From JAGMES01 sp023128035 (GTDB lineage: Bacteria > Bacillota > Halanaerobiia > DY22613): a stretch of DNA of 36,365 bases. The stretch is from assembly GCA_030627905.1 (NCBI GenBank), contig DAOVRZ010000052.1, positions 1-36,365 on the forward strand, given 5' to 3'. Shown here piece after piece: positions 9,110-17,831 of this stretch. Every line of letters starts with the position of its first letter. Positions within the stretch are counted from its first letter, which is position 1. The position numbers and the translations under genes are program-made. The notes under the pieces were generated by a model that was given only the letters and a program-made list of their open reading frames with translations, was not told the origin of the DNA and did no database searches.

Positions 9110-10039
9110 CTATTCATAGCGAATTCTTGGATCTAACCAACCATAGGAGAGATCCACTAGTAGATTTATTACAATAAAAATGATTGCTAAGAATAATACA
9201 GTCCCTTGAATCATAGGAAAATCTCTAGATTGTACTGCATCAATAGCTAAACGCCCTACTCCAGGCCATGAAAAAGTAGTTTCTGTTAACACTGTACCAC
9301 CTAAAAGGTAACCCATCTGAGTACCGATAACAGTAACTACTGGAATCATCGCATTTCTTAAAGCATGCTTAAAAATTACTACACGTTCATTTAAACCTTT
9401 AGACCGCGCTGTACGAATATAGTCCATTCTAATTACTTCCAACAAACTAGAGCGAGTCATTCTAGCAATTCTAGCTGCGTTTCCTGTTCCTAAAGCAATC
9501 GCAGGTAAAATCAGATAATTAATAGCACCTCCACCAAATCCTCCCACCGGGAATAAATCCATTTGGAGGGCCAGCACTATAATTAAAAGTAAACCCAAAT
9601 AAAAAACTGGAACGGAAATTCCTAATAAAGCTAAAGTCATAAATATATTATCCCAAATTGAATAAGGTTTGACCGCAGAAATAATCCCTGCTGATACCCC
9701 CACAATGATTCCTATCACCATAGCAGCTGTTGCTAAGCGAAGAGTAGCAGGAAATCTCTCTGTTATACTGGAAACTACTGTTCGTTTGGTCTTAAAAGAC
9801 CGACCTAAGTCACCTTTGAAAATCTTTCCAATAAACCGCACGTATTGTACAGACAAAGGTTGATCCAGACCCATCTCGTGTCGAATTGCTGCCACAGTTT
9901 CTGGATCAGCATTTTGGCCCATGATCATCCGGATAGGATCTCCAGGGACAAAGACAAACGTTAAAAGAAAGGTTATTGTTGCAACACCTATAATGATTGG
10001 TACAGCCATAATAGAACGTCGAAGAATATACATCAGCAT
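9110..10039 (-). CDS. dppB: Dipeptide/oligopeptide ABC transporter permease (DppB type), operon 2
   Basis: The 309-aa pore subunit beginning MLMYILRRSIMAVPIIIGV. It shows the PGDPI segment, the NADPETVAAIRHEMGLDQPL loop, six membrane helices, the EAA loop DYIRTARSKGLNERVVIFKH and the tail DLSYGWLDPRIRYE. An AAAGGTGG ribosome site lies upstream. The start may instead be the ATG two codons later. Preceded by a strong hairpin that separates it from dppA. Confidence 0.95.
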   Translation of the reverse strand: MLMYILRRSIMAVPIIIGVATITFLLTFVFVPGDPIRMIMGQNADPETVAAIRHEMGLDQPLSVQYVRFIGKIFKGDLGRSFKTKRTVVSSITERFPATLRLATAAMVIGIIVGVSAGIISAVKPYSIWDNIFMTLALLGISVPVFYLGLLLIIVLALQMDLFPVGGFGGGAINYLILPAIALGTGNAARIARMTRSSLLEVIRMDYIRTARSKGLNERVVIFKHALRNAMIPVVTVIGTQMGYLLGGTVLTETTFSWPGVGRLAIDAVQSRDFPMIQGTVLFLAIIFIVINLLVDLSYGWLDPRIRYE

Positions 10040-10065
10040 CTTGAATTACCACCTTTCACAAAAAT

Positions 10066-10113
10066 GGATACAAAATTTTACGTGACTTAAAAGCCACGTA
10101 AAATTTTGTATAT
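10066..10113. promoter_or_regulatory. Intercistronic hairpin between dppA and dppB, operon 2
   Basis: Perfect 17-bp arms at 10068-10084 (ATACAAAATTTTACGTG) and 10095-10111. On the minus-strand RNA two more pairs (one G-U) close a loop of about six bases. It sits 13-16 bases after the dppA stop and upstream of the dppB ribosome site. No U-run follows. Its likely role is to protect dppA mRNA or reduce read-through into the permease genes. Confidence 0.75.
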
Positions 10114-10126
10114 ATCTTTCCAAAGT

Positions 10127-11764
10127 TTACTTTTCACTTAACCAAACTGACTTAAATGGCATAACGCCAATTGGGGTAACCTGATAACCATTTACTTTAG
10201 GTTTACGAAGAATTAAATTAGTATAATAATAAATTGGAATCCAAGGAGCATCATTAATAGCAATCTGTTCTGCTTGTTGATAAATCTTAATCCGTTCATC
10301 ACCAGGTTTCATTCCTCTGGCTTTTTCAGTTAATTCATCAAATTCTGCATTTTCATAAAATGCTCCATTTCCTCCAGAGCCAGCATTTTTCGAATGAAGC
10401 AGTACATAAAGGAAGTTATCTGGATCTGGATAATCTCCAATCCAACCCAACCTAAACATTTGGGATTCTCCCTCATCTACTTTTTCAATATAAACACCCC
10501 AATCCATATTTACCAACTTAATATTAATTCCAACCTCTTTTAAATCAGCTTGAACCGCTTCAGCGATCATTTGATGTCCTTTACTGGTATTAAAGGAGAG
10601 TTCAATCTCCTCAGGAATACCATCAGAATATCCAGCTTCAGAAAGAAGTTGTTTTGCCTTTTCTAGGTCATATTCTAAACTCTTTAAATCTTCATTATAG
10701 CCTGGCATACCTGGTGGCAAAATCCCTTTAGCTGGAATAACAGTACCATGACGCAACACTTCTGCAATCAAATTTTTATTCACTGCATGATTAACTGCTT
10801 GACGAACTTTAAGATTATTAAATGGAGCTTTTTGAGTGTTCATACCAATATAATAAACTCCCAATCGAGGTTTTTTAATCAGTTCATCTTTAAACTCCTC
10901 ACCTTTTAAAACACGTTCAAGCTCACCATCTGGTATAGTCTCTAAGTCAAAAATATTCCCTTGCTGATACTCTGCAAATGCAGGCGAATCTTCAGGAATT
11001 ACTCTAAAGACAATCTTCTCAAGATATGGTTTACCTTCAAAATAATCATCAAATCTTTCCAATGTCAAATGATCATCATGCATCCATTCTACTAACTTAA
11101 AGGCACCTGTACCTATTGGATGAGAAGTAAAATCCTCACCATATCTTTCTACCTCTTCTTTAGGAACTACAGAAGCATTTGTCATAGCCAAAACAGAGAG
11201 AAATGGTGTAAATGACTTTTCTAAAGTAATTTGGAAGGTATAATCGTCGATTACTTCAAAACCTTCAACTTTATCAGTATCTCCCGTTTGAAAAGCTGAA
11301 ACTCCTTTTACATTTTCAAAAAGCCAGGATCTCGGAGATTTAGTAGCAGGATCTAAAAGGCGAGTAAAGGAAAAATCTACATCGCTAGCCTTGACCTCAC
11401 GACCATTGTGAAACTTGACTCCCTTGTTAAGATTAAATTTCCACACCAAACCGTCTTCACTAATATCCCAATCTTTCGCAATAGCTCCAACAACTTTTAA
11501 GTCTTTGTCATATTGAACAAGACCATCAAAAATGTTATCTGCCACCTTACTCGAAGTCGTGTCTGTAACAAATGCGGGATCTAAGTTAGGCGGATCAGAA
11601 GCTAACCGTCCCTGGAATGTACCACCAAACTTGTCTTCTTCTTTGACCTGAGGAGGAGCTGGGGCACCTTCTTTTTTCTCTGGCTCCTTCTTTTGCCCAA
11701 CACAACCTGCGAGAACTAGACCGAGAATCAACACTAACACCAATACTGCCATTCTCTTCTTCAT
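10127..11764 (-). CDS. dppA: Peptide ABC transporter substrate-binding lipoprotein (SBP_bac_5 family), operon 2
   Basis: The 545-aa peptide receptor. The signal peptide ends in lipobox LVLAGC (Cys about residue 21), so it is lipid-anchored, followed by a charged, Pro-rich linker (KKEPEKKEGAPAPP). The receptor part starts KFGGTFQGRLASDPPNLDPA and shows VKASDVDFSFTRLLDP, PIGTGAFKLVEW and RQAVNHAVNKNLIAEVL. First gene of operon 2, with a good promoter at 11903-11932 and a roughly 130-base leader. A paralogue of the 4187-5806 protein, but differently anchored. Confidence 0.95.
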   Translation of the reverse strand: MKKRMAVLVLVLILGLVLAGCVGQKKEPEKKEGAPAPPQVKEEDKFGGTFQGRLASDPPNLDPAFVTDTTSSKVADNIFDGLVQYDKDLKVVGAIAKDWDISEDGLVWKFNLNKGVKFHNGREVKASDVDFSFTRLLDPATKSPRSWLFENVKGVSAFQTGDTDKVEGFEVIDDYTFQITLEKSFTPFLSVLAMTNASVVPKEEVERYGEDFTSHPIGTGAFKLVEWMHDDHLTLERFDDYFEGKPYLEKIVFRVIPEDSPAFAEYQQGNIFDLETIPDGELERVLKGEEFKDELIKKPRLGVYYIGMNTQKAPFNNLKVRQAVNHAVNKNLIAEVLRHGTVIPAKGILPPGMPGYNEDLKSLEYDLEKAKQLLSEAGYSDGIPEEIELSFNTSKGHQMIAEAVQADLKEVGINIKLVNMDWGVYIEKVDEGESQMFRLGWIGDYPDPDNFLYVLLHSKNAGSGGNGAFYENAEFDELTEKARGMKPGDERIKIYQQAEQIAINDAPWIPIYYYTNLILRKPKVNGYQVTPIGVMPFKSVWLSEK

Positions 11765-11902
11765 CTTTGATCTCCTTTCTCATTTCGTTGTGTTCAAATT
11801 GCTCACAGCCCCCTTCTACATCTCAGTATGCGCAAAGAATTGGACAAATTTTCTGGAATTTAATTTACATCATTTCCACTTTTAGTAATAGTCCGCATGT
11901 AA

Positions 11903-11932
11903 ATTATATGCCATAAACCTCTTCACTGTCAA
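11903..11932 (-). promoter_or_regulatory. dppA: Sigma-A-type promoter of operon 2
   Basis: On the minus strand, TTGACA (11932-11927) and TATAAT (11908-11903) are separated by 18 bases. It lies about 140 bases upstream of dppA, downstream of the transglycosylase terminator. Confidence 0.75.
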
Positions 11933-11980
11933 AGGAAAGTTCTAGAAGGTATTATTCTCACGCATACATAAAAGTAAATA

Positions 11981-12010
11981 AAAAAAAGGTCGGGCTGTTC
12001 GCTCGACCTT
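11981..12010 (-). terminator. Rho-independent terminator after the lytic transglycosylase gene
   Basis: Minus strand: AAGGTCGAGC pairs with GCCCGACCTT (one mismatch) around a GAACA loop, followed by TTTTTT. It ends two bases before the transglycosylase stop codon region, separating that gene from operon 2. Confidence 0.88.
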
Positions 12011-12011
12011 A

Positions 12012-12578
12012 TTATTCCCCTTGATACAATTGTAAATACCGCTGGTAAAGATTTAATACATTCGATACAAATCGTTCAGTCTCTGTAAATGGAATCTCAT
12101 CTATGTCATCAAAATCTCCCGTCCAATCACCGTTTTTGAGCCATTTTTGAACATTCCCACGTCCTCCATTATAAGCTGCAAGGATTAAAATTAGGTTACC
12201 ATCAAACTCTTGAGATAAATTGGTAAGATACCAGTTACCAAAATATATATTTACTTCTGGTTTATATAGATCTTCTATCTTAAAATCCTCTACCTTAAGA
12301 TTTTCTGCAATCCATTTTGCTGTTTCTGGCATCAATTGCATTAAACCAATAGCTCCTTTTGGTGAAACAGCATTAGGATTAAATTTACTTTCACGATACA
12401 TAATTGCAGTCACTAAATAGGGGTCATTATCAAAAAAATCAGCATACTTAAAAACTAACTCTTCATATTTTAAAGGATATAAAATTTTCCAGATTAAGTC
12501 TAAATTTAGATATAAACCGATTGCTACTATTATCAAAATTGTCATTATCACCAGAAGGGTAACCTGTAACCTTCCCAT
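12012..12578 (-). CDS. Membrane-anchored lytic murein transglycosylase (SLT domain)
   Basis: Cleaves peptidoglycan glycan strands. The 188-aa protein has an N-terminal membrane anchor (about residues 7-25) and a single SLT/GEWL domain: catalytic Glu E63 in YRESKFNP, the GAIGLMQLMPETA motif, and LAAYNGGRGNVQKWL near the C-terminus. The ATG follows GGGGGATAAAGA. Upstream lies copy 2 of the 119-bp palindromic element; downstream is a terminator. Related small SLT proteins in Firmicutes are of the YjbJ type. The family is certain; the cellular role is not. Confidence 0.92.
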   Translation of the reverse strand: MGRLQVTLLVIMTILIIVAIGLYLNLDLIWKILYPLKYEELVFKYADFFDNDPYLVTAIMYRESKFNPNAVSPKGAIGLMQLMPETAKWIAENLKVEDFKIEDLYKPEVNIYFGNWYLTNLSQEFDGNLILILAAYNGGRGNVQKWLKNGDWTGDFDDIDEIPFTETERFVSNVLNLYQRYLQLYQGE

Positions 12579-12611
12579 TCTTTATCCCCCTTGCTTGCTT
12601 TCTCATATTAT

Positions 12612-12730
12612 GATTCGACCACAAAAAGTATTTTAGTCGCACTTGCATACCATATAAAGTACTGACCTCGCCATTTCAGTACTTTATATGGTATGCAAAC
12701 TCTTGTGCGACTACTTTTTGTGGGCTAATC
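12612..12730 (+). mobile_element. 119-bp MITE-like palindromic element, copy 2
   Basis: Terminal repeats GATTCGACCACAAAAAGTA and TACTTTTTGTGGGCTAATC (17 of 19 bases inverted-complementary). A lower stem (TCGCAC with GTGCGA) and a perfect inner stem of about 23 bp around GCATACCATATAAAGTAC enclose a loop CCTCGCCATT. Flanks ATATTAT (12605-12611) and ATACTAT (12731-12737) look like a 7-bp target duplication with one later mutation. Same orientation as copy 1. It lies between mgsA and the transglycosylase gene and may alter the latter's promoter region. Confidence 0.87.
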
Positions 12731-12803
12731 ATACTATTTATATTAATATATTTTAGTTTTGATTCCTAATTAATTAATAAATTAATTAATAAATTTATTC
12801 ATC

Positions 12804-13181
12804 TTAATTTATATCATATGCAATTGCTCGAATAACAATCTCACCTGTAGCCATGTTTGTAGCTAAAGGAACATTATGAACATCGCAGAGTCTAAGAAGA
12901 GCAGAAACGTCAGGCTCGTGAGGTTGAGCAGTAAGAGGGTCACGTAAGAATATTACAGCATCTATATCCTCTGTAGCTATCATAGCACCAATCTGTTGAT
13001 CTCCACCAATCGGGCCAGATTGAAGCCTGGTTACAGGTAACTCAACTTTATCAATCAAAAGTTTCCCCGTGCTTCCTGTTGCCCATAATTGACATTTTGA
13101 TAAAACTTCTTTGTGATTACGGGCAAACTCAATCATATCTTCCTTTTTTTTATCATGAGCAATTAAAGCAATTCTTGGCAT
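12804..13181 (-). CDS. mgsA: Methylglyoxal synthase
   Basis: Converts dihydroxyacetone phosphate to methylglyoxal and phosphate, a bypass of lower glycolysis when sugar phosphates build up. The 125-aa length fits the family. Visible motifs: IALIAHDKKK at the N-terminus, ATGSTGKLL (phosphate binding), GPIGGDQQIGAMI with the catalytic Asp, FLRDPLTAQPHEPDV and VPLATN. The reading frame overlaps the end of coaE by 19 bases, so the two are co-translated. Confidence 0.95.
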   Translation of the reverse strand: MPRIALIAHDKKKEDMIEFARNHKEVLSKCQLWATGSTGKLLIDKVELPVTRLQSGPIGGDQQIGAMIATEDIDAVIFLRDPLTAQPHEPDVSALLRLCDVHNVPLATNMATGEIVIRAIAYDIN

Positions 13182-13771
13182 TTAATATCCCTCCAAATTT
13201 TTTCTATTTGTTCTTGTAACTCTTCAACTTCTCCTGTATTAATGATCAAACTGTCTGCAAAAGCTTTTTTTTCATCAAGGGACATCTGTGCCTTAACTCT
13301 AGCAATTGCTTCTTCTTCATTAAGATCATCTCTCTTTTTTAAGCGTTTTAGTTGGGTAGTTTTATCTACATAGACCAACCAAATTTGATCAAACTGATCA
13401 ACCATCCCTACTTCGATTAAAAGCGGAACTTCAACTACGACAACCTCTTCACCGCTATCCTCTATTTTTTTTATATCCTCTTCCATTTTTGCTAAAATCA
13501 AAGGATGCGTGATAGATTCCAATTTCTTTCTTTTTTGGGGACTATTAAAAATAATTTTTCCCAACTCTTTTCGGTTAATCTCACCAATCGATGTAAGAAT
13601 AGTCTGTCCAAAAACATTGATAACCTCCCGATAACCGGGAGTTCCCTTCATCAAAATCTGACGACTAATCAAATCCAGATTGATCACTGGAATTCCCATA
13701 TTTTTCAGTAAATTAGCAACTGTACTTTTACCACTAGCTATTCCACCAGTCAACCCAATCCGGAACATCAT
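13163..13771 (-). CDS. coaE: Dephospho-CoA kinase
   Basis: Last step of coenzyme A synthesis: phosphorylates the ribose 3'-OH of dephospho-CoA. The 202-aa protein has P-loop GGIASGKST at residues 9-17, DLISRQ after it, THPLI, a VEVPLLIE strand and the R-rich lid (KRLKKRDDLNEEEAIARVKAQ). It sits in the Firmicute cluster that in Bacillus reads polA-mutM-ytaF-coaE, and here follows ytaF with a 150-base gap that holds a structured repeat. Confidence 0.95.
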   Translation of the reverse strand: MMFRIGLTGGIASGKSTVANLLKNMGIPVINLDLISRQILMKGTPGYREVINVFGQTILTSIGEINRKELGKIIFNSPQKRKKLESITHPLILAKMEEDIKKIEDSGEEVVVVEVPLLIEVGMVDQFDQIWLVYVDKTTQLKRLKKRDDLNEEEAIARVKAQMSLDEKKAFADSLIINTGEVEELQEQIEKIWRDIKCQELL

Positions 13772-13820
13772 TTTTGCCTCCTCAAAGTCGAAATAAAAAC
13801 TACGTTATTATTTCTTAAGT

Positions 13821-13928
13821 TTAACGACTTCAGAAGGAAAATTATACTCCCACTGAAGTTTTAAACTTACACAAGTGTTAACACCCCCATCTATAGAGAA
13901 GGGGAACTTCCTTCTGAAATGTCGTTAA
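13821..13928. repeat. 108-bp structured element with long terminal inverted repeat between ytaF and coaE
   Basis: Ends pair as TTAACGAC and TCAGAAGGAA (13821-13839) with TTCCTTCTGA and GTCGTTAA (13908-13928), i.e. 8 + 10 bp with a small bulge. The interior holds smaller palindromes (AAGTTTAAAACTT on the minus strand, and CCCC..GGGG around TCTATAGA). Its right end overlaps the ytaF stop codon. I find no clear flanking duplication. It could be another MITE-like relic or an intercistronic RNA structure. Confidence 0.55.
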
Positions 13929-14599
13929 AATAATTTAAATACTCCAAGTAACAATAAAATTATTCCTGGTAAATACGCAGTCTTGCTATTGAGATGGTGT
14001 TTAAACTGAGCTCCAAAAAAATTTCCAGCATATAAAAAGATAAATTTAGTTAAACCTACAGACATCGGAATCAAAATCGGGTTATAACCTGTCAAAGCTG
14101 CTCCAAACCCTGCACCTAAAGCATCTAAAGCCAGAGCAAGCCCCAAAAAAATCGCTTCATAATTGCTAATTGACCCAGAGGCATCAAAATCTGCTTCTGT
14201 AGGCTCTCTTAAAATGGTGATAATAATTCCTAAAGTTTTTATCTCCCAGGAAATCCATTGACGAGGTTCCTTTTCTTCTTTCGTTTTAGCATAAATTATC
14301 TCATAGCCTTCTTCAATATCCTTCTGAATCTTAAGGGATTTATAGGTTTCATACAAAACCATTATCCCTACTCCAATTAAAATTGATGCTCCCACAATCT
14401 GTGCAATCATAGGTGAAATAAGTTTAAGGAAGGTGCTTCCTACAGTCATAGCAGCCATAATCACCAAACTAGACGTAATACTTATTATACAAAGTGGTAA
14501 TAGAGATACTCTAATTTTACGAATTCCATAGGTAACACCTACAAAAAAACCATCAAGACTGATTGCTATAGCCAGAAATAATATGTATAATAAATCCAT
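13925..14599 (-). CDS. ytaF: Sporulation membrane protein YtaF (MntP-like fold)
   Basis: Integral membrane protein of about 224 aa with two halves of three helices. Each half has the MntP-like acidic signature: ISLDGFFVGVTYG near the N-terminus and LALDALGAGFGAAL in the second half. They are separated by a charged cytoplasmic loop (KEEKEPRQWISW). The length and the adjacency to mutM and coaE match Bacillus ytaF. The start is ATG 14599, after GGGGGAAGG; an upstream in-frame ATG at 14629 adds ten unrelated residues. The biochemical function is not established; relation to the MntP manganese exporters suggests a transport role (inference). Confidence 0.9.
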   Translation of the reverse strand: MDLLYILFLAIAISLDGFFVGVTYGIRKIRVSLLPLCIISITSSLVIMAAMTVGSTFLKLISPMIAQIVGASILIGVGIMVLYETYKSLKIQKDIEEGYEIIYAKTKEEKEPRQWISWEIKTLGIIITILREPTEADFDASGSISNYEAIFLGLALALDALGAGFGAALTGYNPILIPMSVGLTKFIFLYAGNFFGAQFKHHLNSKTAYLPGIILLLLGVFKLF

Positions 14600-14670
14600 T
14601 ACCTTCCCCCTTTCTGTAGTCAACCACATTTCATGGTATTCTAAGGGGATAGGTTTGGTGTCTGTCTATA

Positions 14671-16563
14671 TCAGGAGACCATAGTTTCCCAGCTCTGATA
14701 AAGTTCCTCTAGACGTTTACAAATATTTTGATATTCTTCATTCTTTTTAAGAAAATCAATTTCTGAACGCTGATAAAGGGTTGGATCAGCCAATTCGTCA
14801 GCCAAAATATCTCTCTTAATTTCGAGAGTGTGAATCTCACTCTCTACTTCTTCGATTTTACGTTGAAGTATCTGTTCTTCATTTCTTTCTTTCTGTTTTT
14901 TAAGAAAATCCTTTTTTACACCAGAGACTTTCTTTTCTTCAATAATTTTAACCTCTTCTTCTTTTTTGCGTTTATATTTAGAATAAGTTCCGTAGTATTC
15001 CTTAACCTTGCCTTTATCTATCTCCCAGATTTTATTAGCAATCCTCTCAACAAAAAATCTGTCATGAGAAACCATTAGGATTGTCCCATTAAAATCTTTT
15101 AAAGCTTCTTCTAGTACTTCGGTCGCTGTAATATCTAAGTGATTTGTCGGTTCATCTAAAATCATCAGATTTCCTTTTTCTAATGAAAGTTCAGCTATTA
15201 CCAATCTGCTTCGCTCTCCACCACTTAAATTTCCAATCTCTTTAAAAACATCATCACCAATAAAGAGAAATTTTGCTAATAAATCTCTTCCTTCCTGTTC
15301 AGTAAGACGATATTTATATCTAAAATAATTAAGTAAAAGTTCATCATTAGCCAAACTATCATGCTCCTGAGAATAATATGTGATTTGAACTCCTGCACCC
15401 TCTACAACCTGACCATCATCTGAATCTAGTTGACCTAAGATTACCTTTAGAAAAGTAGTTTTCCCGGCCCCATTTGGACCTACAATACCTATTTTATCTC
15501 CACGATAAAGATTAAGATTGACATTTTCAAATAAGGTCAATCCTGGATATCTTTTGCTTAGTTCAGCAATTTTCAGTACATCATTCCCACTTCGCTTCTT
15601 GGAGGTAAAATGAATTTTAGGTATGTTTAAATCAACTGGTGGTTTTTTGATTCTCTCCAGCCGTTCTAGACGCTTTCTACGTCCTTGAGCCTGCTTAGTA
15701 TTAACACCTTCAATATTTCGTCTGATAAATTCTTCAGTAGTGGCGATCTTTTCCTGTTGCTTATCATATTCTCTTTGCCACTCTAATAAACGTCGCTGTC
15801 GTTCTTTAATATAAAATGAATAATTGCCAGGATAATGTTCCAAATCACCATAACGTAATTCCATAACCCGATTTACTATCTGATCTAGAAAATATCGGTC
15901 ATGAGAGATAATCAATACTGAACCTGAATAATCTTTTAAGAAACCTTCTAACCATTCTCTAGCATTTAAGTCCAGATGATTAGTTGGCTCATCTAACAGT
16001 AAAAGATGAGGAGTAGTCAAAAGAAGTCTAGCAAGTCCTGCTCTTGTCTTTTGTCCACCACTTAACTGATTTATCTTTAGTTGAAAATCTTTTTCATTAA
16101 AACCAAGCCCTTTCAATACACCTTTAATCCGACTTTCTATAGAATAGCCATCCATAGATTCATAACGTTCCAGCATCTTAGAATATTCAGCCATTACTTT
16201 TGTATAAAGTATTTCATTTTCCAGTACTTCAACTTTCCCCATCTCTGCTTCTAATTTTCTCAACCTATCACTAATAGCGAGAATGCTCTGGAATACTTCC
16301 AACATACCCGCATATAAAGTAACATCACAATCCCAATCAAAATCTTGAGGAAGATAACCTAAAGTAGCCTGGCCACTTTTTGTGAATTCCCCTTCATCTA
16401 AATCTTCCATTCCCATAATAATTTTTAAAATAGTACTTTTTCCTGCTCCATTTGGACCAATCAGAGCAACTCGTTCCTTGGGATGTATCTGAAAGGTTAC
16501 ACCTGTTAACACTTCCTGATCGATAAAAGCTTTATAAGCATCACGCATTTGAATTAACGCCAA
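14671..16563 (-). CDS. ABC-F family ATPase
   Basis: Soluble twin-ABC protein (630 aa) of the ABC-F group, which act on the ribosome E-site or translation quality control rather than in transport. First ATPase: GPNGAGKST (about residues 36-44), LSGGQKTRAGLARLLL, LLLLDEPTNHLDL. A charged inter-domain linker (the P-site tRNA interaction motif) spans roughly residues 240-320 (EWQREYDKQQEK). Second ATPase: GPNGAGKTT, LSGGERSRLVIAEL, MILDEPTNHLDI. A C-terminal Lys/Glu-rich coiled coil (about 540-630) resembles YdiF/Uup-type proteins. No membrane segments. It separates ytaF from mutM, unlike in Bacillus. I cannot tell housekeeping from antibiotic-protection function. Confidence 0.93.
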   Translation of the reverse strand: MALIQMRDAYKAFIDQEVLTGVTFQIHPKERVALIGPNGAGKSTILKIIMGMEDLDEGEFTKSGQATLGYLPQDFDWDCDVTLYAGMLEVFQSILAISDRLRKLEAEMGKVEVLENEILYTKVMAEYSKMLERYESMDGYSIESRIKGVLKGLGFNEKDFQLKINQLSGGQKTRAGLARLLLTTPHLLLLDEPTNHLDLNAREWLEGFLKDYSGSVLIISHDRYFLDQIVNRVMELRYGDLEHYPGNYSFYIKERQRRLLEWQREYDKQQEKIATTEEFIRRNIEGVNTKQAQGRRKRLERLERIKKPPVDLNIPKIHFTSKKRSGNDVLKIAELSKRYPGLTLFENVNLNLYRGDKIGIVGPNGAGKTTFLKVILGQLDSDDGQVVEGAGVQITYYSQEHDSLANDELLLNYFRYKYRLTEQEGRDLLAKFLFIGDDVFKEIGNLSGGERSRLVIAELSLEKGNLMILDEPTNHLDITATEVLEEALKDFNGTILMVSHDRFFVERIANKIWEIDKGKVKEYYGTYSKYKRKKEEEVKIIEEKKVSGVKKDFLKKQKERNEEQILQRKIEEVESEIHTLEIKRDILADELADPTLYQRSEIDFLKKNEEYQNICKRLEELYQSWETMVS

Positions 16564-16587
16564 TTAAATCACTTCCTTCCACCTCAA

Positions 16588-17412
16588 CTACATCACTCGT
16601 TGACATTTAGGACAATAATGACTACTTCTGCCCCCAACCTTAATTCTTTTAATTTCAGACCCACAAACTTTACATTTCTCTCCTTCTCGCCCATATACCT
16701 TCAATTGATTCTGATTACTACCTTTTTTGCCAAAAGCATCTACATAATCTCTCTTGGAAGTACCTCTATTATTAATCCCAATCGTCAATACTTCTTGAAT
16801 CGCCTGAAAAAGAAGTACCTTTTCCTCATGGGTTAATGTATCAACTATCCGTTCAGGATGAATCTTACTTAAAAAAAGCGCTTCATCTGCATAAATATTA
16901 CCTATGCCTGCAAGGAACTCTTGCTTTAAGATCAATGGTTTGATCTTTCCTTTTTTTCCTTCTAATCTTAATATAAAATCTTCTAACGTGATCTCTAAAG
17001 GTTCTGGGCCAAGCGTTGCAAACCCTCCCGCTTTTTCTGGATTATCTTTAGAAATCAAAAACATTCGTCCAAATTTGCGAACTTCCACAAAACGCAGTTG
17101 ATGATTATCGTTAAAAGAAATAATAACATGAGTATGTTTTTCTACTTCTACATCTTTAGAGACATAGATCAAGCGTCCAGACATACGAAGATGGGTAAGA
17201 AGAAGATCATCACCAGTTACTTCCAAAACTATATATTTTCCTCTTCGTCTGACACTTTCTATCTTTCGACCAAGTAGTTCAGCCGCAAAAGTTTCAGCAT
17301 CTGGATATCCAATAATGGGAGAATACCCGATTTCTACATCGACAATCTCTTTGCCTGTAATCATTGGTCGTAAGGAACGAACGATAGTTTCTACTTCTGG
17401 TAATTCAGGCAT
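16588..17412 (-). CDS. mutM: Formamidopyrimidine-DNA glycosylase (Fpg/MutM)
   Basis: Base-excision repair glycosylase/AP lyase for 8-oxoguanine and formamidopyrimidines. The start MPELPEVETI gives the catalytic N-terminal Pro and Glu. The KYIVLEV beta-strand Lys follows VRRRG, the helix-two-turn-helix has GIGNIYADEALF, and the C-terminal zinc finger is CKVCGS...YCPKCQ. ATG 17412 (274 aa) is set by the essential N-terminal Pro; the frame opens 33 bases earlier at 17445 but that extension would block catalysis. In Bacillus it directly follows polA; here polA is 12 kb away. Confidence 0.96.
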   Translation of the reverse strand: MPELPEVETIVRSLRPMITGKEIVDVEIGYSPIIGYPDAETFAAELLGRKIESVRRRGKYIVLEVTGDDLLLTHLRMSGRLIYVSKDVEVEKHTHVIISFNDNHQLRFVEVRKFGRMFLISKDNPEKAGGFATLGPEPLEITLEDFILRLEGKKGKIKPLILKQEFLAGIGNIYADEALFLSKIHPERIVDTLTHEEKVLLFQAIQEVLTIGINNRGTSKRDYVDAFGKKGSNQNQLKVYGREGEKCKVCGSEIKRIKVGGRSSHYCPKCQRVM

Positions 17413-17487
17413 ATATTTAGTCCTCCATTTTCGTTTTTGCCACATTATTAGTTTAACATAATTGGGGGAGTTTTAAAAGACGGGATG

Positions 17488-17519
17488 AAAAAATGACTTC
17501 AGTATTGAAGTCATTTTTT
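17488..17519. terminator. Bidirectional terminator at the left border of the accessory region
   Basis: Perfect 14-bp arms AAAAAATGACTTCA and complement around GTAT, with T-runs on both strands. It overlaps the last codons of the TPR remnant and lies upstream of mutM. Confidence 0.85.
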
Positions 17520-17820
17520 GGAGTTGGGTGTGGGCTGCATGATTTTTTCAGGGGTTTTGCTGTTTTGGATTAAATAAATTATATAGGCTAGATTTTTTCT
17601 TGCTGTTATTAAATTAGGATGATCTTCTGAAAATTTTTCTTTTAGTATATTAAATGATTTCTGTTGATATTTTAATGTTTCTTCTAATCTTTCCATAGCC
17701 AAATATATCATCGATAAATTATTATACGAAGTCGCTAAACATGGATGCTTTTCTCCTAATTCTTCTTCCCATATCTCTGTCGCTTTCTCTTGATTCTCTA
17801 ACGCTTCTTCATATATAGAA
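17511..17820 (-). pseudogene. 5'-truncated TPR-repeat protein remnant
   Basis: Minus-strand frame encoding about 100 residues of kinesin-light-chain-like TPR repeats: EEALENQEKATEIWEEELGE, KHPCLATSYNNLSMIYLAME and KEKFSEDHPNLITARKNLAY. The repeat-like helical pairs stop abruptly near 17820. Upstream the frame reads non-TPR sequence and hits a stop near 17865, so the 5' part is gone. An ATG at 17711 could give a 66-aa product but with no ribosome site. Such TPR tails often belong to large NB-ARC or CHAT-type proteins; which one cannot be told. Confidence 0.7.
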
Positions 17821-17831
17821 GAAATAAAAAT

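Noticed and set aside
12463..12648. Short minus-strand frame across the transglycosylase start
   Set aside because: It runs from the MITE-like element into the transglycosylase gene in another frame; similarity to the 4039 extension is only the shared repeat.
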